Source of the DNA: Annona cherimola
Lineage: Eukaryota; Streptophyta; Magnoliopsida; Magnoliales; Annonaceae
DNA length: 64,000 nt
Assembly (NCBI GenBank): GCA_030490835.1
Contig: CM059972.1
Coordinates: 94,473,137 to 94,537,136 of the forward strand
Direction of reading: 5' to 3'
The position numbers and the translations under genes were made by a program. The notes below the pieces were generated by a model. The model ran no database searches. It was given only the letters and a program-made list of their open reading frames with translations, and had not been told where the DNA came from. Positions 12,346-22,228 of the stretch are shown in pieces. Each line of letters opens with the position of its first letter. Position 1 is the first letter of the stretch.

Positions 12346-12353
12346 ATCAAAAA

Positions 12354-14591
12354 GCTCAGCTAAAATCAGCAACTATGATGTTCGCCTATGTAGTGCATCA
12401 ATTCACTAGTCTTCAGCTCTAGCCGCCTAAGTATGATTGATGCACAGAACTATCCAGCCGTCCACGCGTAAATTTAGGTCTGGTTTTTGCGTTGGGGCCT
12501 ATCTTAGCTAGCCTTTTTCGGGGAAAGTTTCAACAAAACTTTACTTTTAAGCACTATTTTCTGAAGTGATGTGAACCTCGGCCATAAAGGTGTATTTTTT
12601 GGTCTTTTATGAAAATACTTTTGAAATATGATCTTCTGTATTCACGTGTATTATTATTTATAGTACATTTGACTCAAACATAATATCACTTTCACTTAAA
12701 TATATTAATACTTTATAATCAAATATATATTAATATTTTATACAATTATTTATTCATATATAAAATATGTCTTAAATAATTTACAAGTTGAAAAAATAAT
12801 TTAAAATTTTTTATTTGTGTTAGGTTATTTTAACTATATTAATTTTGTACCATTTTCAGATAGAGCTAATACACATCTAATTTAATAAAACTTAATACAT
12901 CAATAAAATAAATTATTCTTAACAAAAAGGGTGAGGTTTATTATAATTTTATTATCACGTGAGACTTATTTTAAACCGTGTACCATAACATATGGTATAT
13001 TTACATGTATTAGATCAAAACTCAATACTTTTCCATGTATATTTAATTTCTATACCAAAATTTCTAATTTTTGTATATATTTTTAAAAATTAACTTTTTC
13101 GGGATATGTAAGACATTTTTACCCAAAAATGTTGTCTTTTTAAAATAAAATATATATACATATATTCAAAAATTGTAAAACTTAATATATAAGTTAAATA
13201 AAATATTTTAATCACAATTAAAAGTACACCTTTTAGCTCAAACTAATATAAACTTATATTGGCCTAGGCTAATAAGACAATAACTCTTTTTCAAAACTTT
13301 AATTTGTTCTAATACAAATAAGTTATAATCCGATTGAATTCGGTTTTGATATAGTCGTAATTGATAATAACTTTTATAACAAAATTTTAATTAAAATATT
13401 TGGTATTAACCGTATTCATCATGTGAAATACGTGAAAAGACCATGTATGCGGCCAGTGGGCACTCAAGGATGGGCTCTGCCCCTTCTAATTTTGGACCTA
13501 TCATGTATAATATCCTACTAATGGATCTAAATCATCTCATATATATTCGGTGCCTTTTGTTGGTTTAATACATGGAAATTAATTTATTTTGATATAAACG
13601 CTTATATAATTCAAGAAAACATTATATCACAATAAAAAAAAAAAGAAAATAAAAAAAATCTTTGATATGTACTGAAATTTGTTGTACTACACTGAAATTT
13701 TGTCAATTAATTGGAAAAAGGCTTTAGAAATAATTTCTTTTTAGTTTTCTTTAGAAATACAAGGTCTTTGTTAACGAACATGGTACTATATTTAATAAGG
13801 ACCTATTTGATATTGGGTAAAACTTTATATGTACCTTTTGAAATGATTAGAAATATTAACTCTCTAACTACCATTTTTCATTATTTTTTATAGTTTAATA
13901 ATTTTTTTATATTTTTCTATATAACTACCTTATTATATTTTAATTATATTCTCTTTACTCTTAATGGTTATTATCTCTGTCATATCATATTACTCTTTAG
14001 CTCATTTTCACACATTTTTACCGATTACGATCGCATCTTAAAATTTTTAATGACAATAATTAAATTCCTGGTTCATGTTTTATTCATGACTTTTACACTA
14101 AACAGAGATAATTGTTACTAAAAATGTGTTTCGAAATGTTAATCTCTTGTAATATATATGCACTTATAGTAGTGTTATGTTACATGATAATTGTACTTGC
14201 TCAAAACTACCTCGCTAGCTACATGTGAATCCTGAACAAGGTGGACCACTTGTGTTTAAGCGTCAAGTGGCCTCATTAATTAGCTGGGATCGTGTCAAAA
14301 TGTTATTTATGGCTTTTGGGCACTTAAGAGTGCAAGTGGACGTTGCTAAAGCAGTTGTTTCGTCCCATTTGTCAATGAAAACAAGATACGTAGGAAAAGG
14401 CGAAGCCTATAACATCCTCTTAAAGTAGAAGTGGACGCTGCTAAACAAATGCACAAGGGGGGTGTACTATTGTACTTGTTCCAAGGAAGTGGAACATGCT
14501 CGTTTGTCCAATCATCTCAGCAACTCACACGTAGGGATTTGATTTGTTTTACTGGAAGCTCCTTTACCATTTCACGGGAGAAATTTTGAGA
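12354..14591. other. Gene-free stretch with repeat copies
   Basis: I see no gene. The block 12690-13000 repeats the inner part of the MITE-like element at 2067-2452 (ACAATTATTTATTCATATAT, later TACCATTTTCAGATA and ATCACGTGAGAC). The block 13785-14060 resembles the GTGTGTTTGG MITE family in reverse orientation (CTATATAACTACCTTATTAT, TCTTTACTCTTAATGG). A 67-codon frame at 14225-14428 on the plus strand has no recognised domain. Confidence 0.4.
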
Positions 14592-14875
14592 CACTAGTGT
14601 GTTTGAAAAGCGATAACATTTTTGTATGAAAAATTTTTAGTGTAAAAGTTATCGAAATAAAAGAAAATAATGTAATATGATAAGGGTAATAATGAGGAAT
14701 AAAGAGAATAAAATTAAAATAAATAGATTAGTTATATAAGTAGTTGTGTAGAAATAATTTAAAAGTAGGATAGTTATATAAGAAAATATAAAGAAATAAT
14801 TAAAAAATAGAATAATTATAGAGAGTGAAAAATTTTAGCTTGACATGTTTTGTTCATTACCAAAGACACCCGCAA
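14592..14875. mobile_element. MITE, GTGTGTTTGG family copy
   Basis: The left end reads GTGTGTTTGAAAAGCGATAA and the right end, reversed, GGGTGTCTTTGGTAATGAAC. The core carries the family signature TTAAAATAAATAGATTAGTT, then TAGTTGTGTAGAAATAAT, then TATAAGAAAATATAAAGAAA. It is non-coding. Similar copies lie near 43490, 43945, 54725, 57285-57945 and 58490. Confidence 0.6.
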
Positions 14876-15955
14876 GTAACAAATCATCGCATATATTGAA
14901 ACATGCAGAGTCTCACTCCTCTATAACCAAGTTATATGGAAATGTCGATTGTATTTAGAATAATTTATTTAGCTAAAAGACCAAGTTCAAAGATATGTAT
15001 GGGCATCATTGGCTTTAAAATAGATATTCATGTGTTAATTATAAAAAATATCTCGATCCATTCATATATTATCCACATAATAAGATATTTTAAGCAGTTT
15101 AAATGTTGAAAAATATAATTTTAAAATTGATATTTAATATTAATAAGGGTTGAGCAAACAGTCAAATTCTTGGCCCAAAATTATGAATATATGAACAATA
15201 CTAGAGGAAATAATATGCTTTAGAAGATCGAAACTCACATGATTGGCCACTCCCGAGACTTGAACGTTCCAAGTGCAAAAGTTGATCCCCACTTGAGCGA
15301 CCAAGATCAAATAAGACAAAACAATATCACTCTAACGTCAACTTACTTCTCGACCAAGAAAATTCAAATTTATTTTAAAAAAGTAAATGTCAAACTAATG
15401 TCTTCTCAATCCAAAATAAAAGGGTTGAAAATAATTTTTAAAAAGTAAATTCAAAATTCAGCAAATCCTAACCTGATACAACCTGACTTTTCACTCCAAA
15501 TTTAAGCTACAAGTTCAAAGTAAGGAATCTCTACTCATCAACAGGCTATTCAGGTCTGTATTGAGATATCAAATTATCCTTTTTAAAGAAACAAATGGAT
15601 AAAGGTTTTGAGATTTTTTAGTATCTACGTGATGTATTGAATGACGATTCGGTATGAAATAATAATGATGCAAAAGCATGGATGCATGAAAGATTTTTTT
15701 TCCTTATTAATTATTATTTTTCTTCTTAAGTATTAATCTTTATCTATTTTAACCTCATTCACTTTATGGCCTATATAATTGCTTAAGTTGGTTTTGAGTA
15801 TGTTGTTTACACTGAAGTTTGAATAAAAGAAAATAATTTCTTTGTATTTTTAAAGAGTTACCTAACATATTAATTTAGCACATAATTTTATCTTTTCATT
15901 ATTGTTCATATCGTCCATCACCATGTTACACATGTATGTTTCAACTCTATTTATT
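14876..15955. other. Gene-free stretch
   Basis: I see no gene. The block 14960-15150 is a diverged copy of the dispersed AT-rich repeat noted at 2600-2884. A 69-codon frame at 15239-15448 on the plus strand is lysine- and isoleucine-rich and unrecognised. Confidence 0.4.
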
Positions 15956-16129
15956 GATAAGTGATCTTATTTGCCCGGTCTAAGCAAAATGACTTGCTTA
16001 ACTCACATAAAAAAAACTCATTTAAAACACTTTTTTTGCTTTTTTCTTTATACATTTGTTTATCGAAGTGTATTCTATATGTAAAATAAGTTTTTACTAT
16101 TTTTGGATATGCGTACATATTTTTTTGAC
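15956..16129. mobile_element. Truncated foldback arm, duplicate of the element C left arm
   Basis: The sequence runs GATAAGTGATCTTATTTGCC, CGGTCTAAGCAAAATGACTT, then TTTTTACTATTTTTGGATAT. It matches the left arm of the adjacent element starting at 16130 (GATGAGTGATCTTGTTAGC) with an offset of about 175 bp. It stops abruptly where element C begins, so either C inserted into a relative or its left arm was duplicated. Confidence 0.65.
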
Positions 16130-16508
16130 GATGAGTGATCTTGTTAGCTTGGTCTAAGCAAATACTTTGATTAACTCATCTCAAAAAACCTATTTATAAT
16201 AAAAAAAAAAATTATTTTTTTCTGTATACACTTATTTATCTAAGTGTATTTAACATATAAATCAAATGTTACTATTTTTGGATATGTATATATATTTATT
16301 TTAGATTTTTAAAAATATGAGTATTTTAAATGTATATATACACATAGATGTTTAAAAATCTAAAAAAAATATACACATATCCAAAAACGGTAAAAATTAG
16401 TTTATATATGAAATATACTTAGATAAACAAGTATATAAAGAAAAAATTTAAAAAAAAAGTTATTGTAAATAAGTTTTTTGAGGTGAGCTAAGTGGAACAT
16501 TTGCTCAG
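16130..16508. mobile_element. Foldback element C (GCTTGGTCTAAGC end type)
   Basis: The left arm reads GTCTAAGCAAATACTTTGAT then CTCATCTCAAAAAAC; the right arm, reversed, reads CACTGAGCAAATGTTCCACT then CTCACCTCAAAAAAC. The inner core (TTTAACATATAAATCAAATG, TTTTTGGATATG, AGATTTTTAAAAAT and their complements) is the core of elements A and B, but the outer ends differ. The right end runs into ACCCATGGGAAGCGCTTCCC, itself a palindrome. No clear target duplication was found. Confidence 0.7.
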
Positions 16509-17530
16509 TGACTACCAACCCATGGGAAGCGCTTCCCCCGTCTCTATCAATGGAAGTTTGCAATCCGCCGTCCATTTCATTTTGATGGATGAGATGTAAT
16601 TGGGCATTTTCGAAAGTTCAAAATTTGGTGGGAGTGCATCGAATACGGTGCTTCTACTTGCGTCCTCTCTGTCTTCGTTTTTCCTCCATCCACTGCCATT
16701 AGCCAATCTTCGTTTTTCCTCCATCCGCTGTCATTAGCCGATCCGATGTTGCTTGAATTCATGGCTACTAAAGCTGAGCAAAGAAGAGGCACTATCGACA
16801 ATGGATTGCTTGAATCTATTGCTTGATTATTTTTAGAAGATGGAGAAAGGGGCCGTTTTTGGGATTTTTGCTGGGATTGCAACAGACGTCGTCGATCCTT
16901 TTGGTTGCCGGTGAGATGGGAGAAAAGCTGGAGATTTAGTACTGCTGTGTTGCCGACTAGCCATGACTTGCAGGAGGTATGACAGGTTGGAGAAATCTGC
17001 GATTGATTGGTTGCTGGGCATGCTACCGGTGCTTGGATGGAATTGCTGTTGGTAATAGGGAAGATGGACGTTCGGTAGCCATGGCCATCAAAAATTTCTG
17101 CTGTTGGTGGATTTCTGGATTGGGGCATCTTTATGGTCGGCCTTGCCTACATAATCGGGAGATGTACAACAGCAACCGATCGGTCAGTTCAAATCAGTTG
17201 GGAGTTGATTGCAAGGGCCGGATCTGGATGTAAGGGGCCGCCGGATTTTAGAGATAAAATACCGCCAGTGCTAGATTTGAGTAAGGACGGTTGGAAATTT
17301 TCTGTAACCAAATTCAAAAGGGCAAAATACACCGACTCTTTGAACAACGAGAAGAAAAATTGCTGGCTGGAGAAGATGGGTTCGCGCGGCCATGGAGGAC
17401 TTCAGGAGAGGAAAGATGGTGGAGCACTAGAGTTCAATACTCTAGCGGCACACTATTTTGGTGCACATGCGAGCCATTTTGTAAAATAACCTATTCAAAT
17501 AATTTTGCAATTCTGCCCCAATTATTTTAA
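16509..17530. other. GC-richer island of unknown origin
   Basis: This kilobase stands out from its very AT-rich surroundings and supports frames of up to 183 codons on the minus strand (17128-16577) and 118 codons on the plus strand (17133-17489). None shows a known domain, and frames on both strands overlap, so I do not call a gene. Such islands inside repeats can be captured host exons. It contains a 35-bp tandem duplication. Confidence 0.45.
16673..16742. repeat. Two-copy 35-bp tandem duplication
   Basis: The unit CTTCGTTTTTCCTCCATCC followed by CTG.CATTAGCC.AT occurs at 16673-16707 and 16708-16742 with three differences. It lies inside the GC-richer island. Confidence 0.9.
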
Positions 17531-18780
17531 AAATCGATAATCCCCAATTTATTTAACTAAAATTTTATGAGAAAATTTTGTTTTTCATAAAAATACACAA
17601 AAAGTGCTTTATTGAATGCAATCTTCATAATTTGTGTGTGAAAAATAGAAATACATAGAAAATTTTATATTTAGATGTGAGATTTAGGTGGATTCATTAA
17701 ATAATTTTTTTCTAATATAAAAATAATTAATCGTTAAATCAGCTCCAAAAAATCATATATATTTAGTTTATTTAGATCTAAATTATAGTTTTACATAAAA
17801 AAATTTCATTAAAATTTTTATCATTTTTCAAACACAAACATAATTTAAATAAATATAATTTATTACAAATTTATTTCTAAAAATCATATATAATTATTAC
17901 ATTTTTATATATTTTTTAAATTTATATTTAGAATTTTTGTAAATTTTCTATTTAATTAATTTATTTTTACTTCAATGTAGATTAATATCTATATTTTACT
18001 TTTAAAATAAAATATATAATCTATTTTTAAATAAAATTCAATATTTGATATTTTAAAATTTTTTTAATATAAATTATAAGAATATTATTTGAGATAACTT
18101 TTGATAAACTTACAAACTTTCCTTTAAATTGATGTATTTTAAATAATTTAAACAAATATCTATATTATTTTACTTTTTATTAGAGTTAAATTAGGATTAT
18201 AGTTTTATTTTTAGAAAGTCATATATAGTATAATTATTACAATTTTATATATTTATTTAAATTTGTATTTTTATGATATACATATATTTCTCAGATTTGT
18301 TCCAGTAAATCCTTCCGTGGGTACGACAATTAGGTTTTTGGAAATTTTCATGCTTTATTGTTCAAGATTCAATAAGAATTTTAAGCTTTTATAATTCGTC
18401 CACTTTTTTTTTCTAAATTCCATAGATTCGCTAGATTTTTAAAAAGAAAAGTGTTAGGTGAATCTATATTAAATAAGAAATCCAGATGTGTGCCCAGAAG
18501 TGAATTTGGGGTTCATTAGGGCAGTTGTCGTAGCTGCCTAAACCCTATAGTGAAGCATATAATCGAACGTAACAAAAATACTGTAGCAATTTTGACCAAT
18601 TTTGAGTACTGTAACAATGTTGACTTCTGGACGCATAATTTTACAAAAAATCCCGTGAATTATGATTTCACAAAAAGGTACCTATTACTAAGAAATTATA
18701 GAAAAACTCAAATTTTTACAAAAAATTTACAGGAGATATAACATGAGGGTACATATTTATAGGTGTTATATAACATGAAG
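17531..18780. other. Gene-free, extremely AT-rich stretch
   Basis: I see no gene. Parts (for example 17690-17900, with ATCATATATATTTAG and AATCTAAATTATAG-type blocks) resemble the duplicated segments at 18781 and 19921 at low identity. A 63-codon frame at 18550-18741 is unrecognised. Confidence 0.4.
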
Positions 18781-19197
18781 ATTTTTTATAAATTTTTTGT
18801 TCAATGTAAATATTTATTAAATTGATAGTTCTACGTTGATTTCACTTGAAGTAAATAAATTTTTATTTTTATTTTAAATTAATTAATTATAGTAACAATA
18901 AATCACAATTATTATATTAATACATTAAATTTATAATATCAACTGTAATAATATTATTTTATAATTTTAATAAATTTTGTTATAAAATTTTTATCAAATA
19001 TAGTTATTTGCTAAATTGATCATTTAACTAATCCCAAAAAGTAACATATATTTATATATTAAATCTAAATTACAGTTATACATAATTTATTACAATTTTA
19101 GTTTTACAGCGTCATATATATAATAATTTTTACTTTTTTATATATTTACGTAAATTTCTATTTCATTTAATTGAGTGGAGTTAATATTTTTAATTAT
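18781..19197. repeat. 417-bp direct repeat, copy 1
   Basis: This block matches 19921-20337 with high identity, clearly above 85 percent by eye. The offset is exactly 1140 bp at both ends (TCAATGTAAATATTTATTAA near the start, GAGTGGAGTTAATATTTTTA at the end). It has no TG...CA ends, so it does not look like an LTR pair. Segmental duplication is the simpler reading. Confidence 0.85.
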
Positions 19198-19920
19198 TTT
19201 TGAATACTTTCGCTACTCTTTGCTTAAAATTAAAATTTTTTTAAAAAAATTAACCCTCAAACATGCATTCTTCATGTTAGAAAAAGTTAACCGCATGCTT
19301 GTATATCTTAGGTTAAAAAAATCCAATCATATGCATACATTGTTAATAAATTTTTGTAAATTTAATTTGATCATTTTATTTTAATTTGACTTAAATTAAT
19401 ATTTATTTTAAATTATAACAAACAATGAGACAGATGAGTGAACTCTATGAGCTTTATAAAACTTAGCTTACTAAGTTCGCAAAATAAATCAACATAATAA
19501 ATTTATTACATTTATAATTAATTTCTTTAATTTTTATTTTAATTCTAAATAACATTTATTTTTATTTATCAAAATAATTAAATAAAAGTATTTACATTGA
19601 AGTTAAAATATCAAAATAATTATTACTATTTATTTGAAATAAATAATTATCATCAATTTAAAAATATTTATTTTGCAAGATATATATTTTAATTAATACT
19701 TTTCATAAATGTTTAAATTAATTTTCAATTTTATTTAAATTTGATTAACTTTTGTTGAATTGATTAAACTTTATTTTGTTACAATTTTGGGACATATAAT
19801 TAAACCATTATTTACTTAATTATTAATTTTGAGACACAGAATTAAATAATGATTTAAATTAAATATTTTTTACCAATCTAAGTTTTGGCATAGTTTAAAT
19901 TACAGTTTTGGAACATATAA

Positions 19921-20337
19921 TTTTTCTATAAATTTTTTATTCAATGTAAATATTTATTAAATTGATAGTTTTACATTGATTTCACTTAAGTAAATAAATT
20001 TGTATTTTTATTTTAAATTAATTAATTATAGTAACAATAAATCATAATTATTATATTATTACTTTAAATTTATAATATAAACTATAATAATATTATTTTA
20101 TAATTTAAATAAATTTTTTTATAAATTTTCTATTAAATATAGTTATTTGCTAAATTGATCATTTAACCAATTCCAAAAAGCAACATATATTTATATATTA
20201 AATCTAAATTACAGTTATGTATAATCTATTACAAATTTAGTTTTACAGCATCATATATATAATATTTTTTTATTATTTTATATATTTACGTAAATTTCTA
20301 TTTCATTTAATCGAGTGGAGTTAATATTTTTAATTAT
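19921..20337. repeat. 417-bp direct repeat, copy 2
   Basis: Second copy of the block at 18781-19197. Similarity fails within a few bases of both ends: upstream copy 1 has AACATGAAGA where copy 2 has ATATAATTT, and downstream TTTTTGAATAC replaces TAACTTTATAT. The 723 bp between the copies hold no recognised frame. Confidence 0.85.
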
Positions 20338-20456
20338 AACTTTATATATTTATTTAGTCTTAAAATTATTTAAAGGTTTGTGTAGTCCTGAAATAAATTA
20401 TTAAGTATATATTTTGCAAAATAAACAGATTAGGTAAAATATTTATGAAATATCAA

Positions 20457-21512
20457 AAATTAGATGCGGTTAGACGCGATTAGACACTGTTAGATTAAGA
20501 TTGATTTCATTAAATTGTATTATCTGGGTTTTAAATTCCGTTATTAAGGTATAGATTACGTTATAAGGGGCCTAGGATCATATTACAGATGTTAAAATAG
20601 GATTAACTTATTAATTTCAAAAATTAGATAAAAATTAGATGTGGTTAGATGCGGGTAGATACGGTTAGATGTTGTTAGATTAAGGTGGATTTCAATAAAT
20701 CGCCTTATCTGGGTTTCAAATTCCATTATTAAGGTATACATGACGTTATAAGGGGTCTAGGATCATATTACAGGTGTTAAATTAGGATTAACTTATTAAT
20801 TTCAAAAATTAGATGCAGTTAGACACGATTAGATACTGTTAGATTAAAGTAAATTTCAATAAATCGCCTTATTAAGGTTTTAAATGACATTATAAGGGTC
20901 TAGGATCATATTACAAGTGTTAAATTAGGATTAACTTATTAATTTCAAAATTAGATGTGGTTAGATGCGTTTAGATGCTGTTAAATTAAGGCGGATTTCA
21001 ATAAATCCCCTTATCTAGGTTTCAAATTCCGTTATTAAGGTATAAATGATGTTATAAGGGGCCTAGGATCATATTACAAGTGTTAAATTAGGATTAACTT
21101 ATTAATTTCAAAAATTAGATGCGGTTAGATGTTGTTAGACGCGGTTAGACGCTGTTAGATTAAGGTGGATTTCAATAAATTGCCTTATCTAGGTTTTAAA
21201 TTCCGTTATTAAGGTATAAATGACGTTATAAGGGGCCTAGGATCATATTACAAGTGTTAAATTATGATCAACTTATTAATTTCAAAAATTAAATGCGGTT
21301 AGATGCGATTAGACGCTGTTAGATTAAAGTGATTTTATTAAATCATATTATCTGGGTTTCAAATTCCGTAATTAAGGTATAAATGACGTTATAAGGGGCC
21401 TAGGATCATATTACAGGTGTTAAATAATTATTAACTTACTAGTTTCAAAAATTAGATACGGTTAGATGTTGTTAGATCCGATTAGATGCTGTTAGATGCG
21501 GTTATATTTTAT
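20457..21512. repeat. Satellite-like tandem array of about 143-185-bp units
   Basis: Six full units and a partial seventh follow one another. The marker CCTAGGATCATATTACA (TCTAGG in two copies) falls at 20571, 20756, 20899, 21062, 21236 and 21399, giving spacings of 185, 143, 163, 174 and 163 bp. Each unit opens with a variable run of about 10-bp subrepeats of the form TTAGATGCGG, then a conserved stretch with AAATTCCGTTATTAAGGTAT and ACGTTATAAGGGG. Variation in subrepeat number contributes to the length differences. It is contiguous tandem DNA without spacers and non-coding. Confidence 0.93.
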
Positions 21513-21904
21513 TATATTCGGAAAATAAAAAAATATTAATAAATTTTCAAAAAAATCAAGAAAAATAAAAGAAATTGTTATTTTTGAGAGTACCGTAATT
21601 ACATTAACTTTAAATAATATAACATAACTCCTAATAAAAATTATATTTTCCAACTTTACCAATTATAATGAAATCTTATTAAAAATAATTTGTTGTACAT
21701 AAATATTTTTAGAAATTGTCAAATAATGAAAAATTATGTCTACATACATTTTAGTAGTTGATCCAGCAAATGAATAGAATAGATTGATATTTTGTATATA
21801 TATAATACAAATTTTATCAAAAAACCAAACATACTCACGTTTTTAAACAAATATACTCACGCTGTAAAATTACCACAATGCCCCTACTTCCTTTTTTTTC
21901 TCAT
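21513..21904. other. Gene-free AT-rich stretch after the array
   Basis: I see no gene or clear repeat boundary. The sequence ends in TGCCCCTACTTCC followed by a pyrimidine run, just before the GGGGAAGGCTTCCC motif that opens the next foldback element. Confidence 0.4.
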
Positions 21905-22228
21905 GGGGAAGGCTTCCCATGTGTTGGGCCTCTTGCTTAGTTCGGGCTAAGAGGATCATTCCTCTTTTTTTACATTTTTAAATATAATAGTATTTTTTAT
22001 GATAAATATAGAAGTATTTTAAATACATGTATACACGTAGATGTTTAAAAATATCGAAAAAATATATAAACATATCCAAAATAGTAAAACTTGGTTTATA
22101 TATTAGATACCCTTTGATAAATAATTGTGTAAAGAAAAAAAAATAAAAAAGAAGTGTTTTAAATGGATCTTTTTAAAATGAATTAAACAAGTCATTTGCT
22201 TAGCCCGGGTTAACAGGATTATTCGTCT
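21905..22228. mobile_element. Foldback element D (related to C)
   Basis: The element opens with GGGGAAGGCTTCCCATG and TTGCTTAGTTCGGGCTAAG, and ends with TTTGCTTAGCCCGGGTTAAC. The last is close to the perfect palindrome GCTTAGCCCGGGCTAAGC. The inner core carries ACACGTAGATGTTTAAAAAT, ATAAACATATCCAAAATAGT and TGGTTTATATATTAGATACC, matching the right half of element C. The left arm is shorter than the right, so the copy is partly deleted. Target duplication not found. Confidence 0.6.

Noticed and set aside
12114..12350. 78-codon minus-strand frame beginning MMGPNPVHPG
   Set aside because: It is the arm of foldback element B read through, not a gene; a similar read-through occurs at 58868-59173.
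16577..17128. 183-codon minus-strand open frame
   Set aside because: No domain, serine/proline/asparagine-biased, contains the 35-bp DNA duplication, and overlaps open frames on the other strand; best explained by local GC content.
18781..20337. Direct repeats as an LTR pair of a small TRIM element
   Set aside because: No TG...CA ends, primer-binding site, polypurine tract or target duplication could be seen.
20457..21512. Possible CRISPR-like array
   Set aside because: Units are contiguous tandem copies without unique spacers, and the DNA is plant nuclear sequence.
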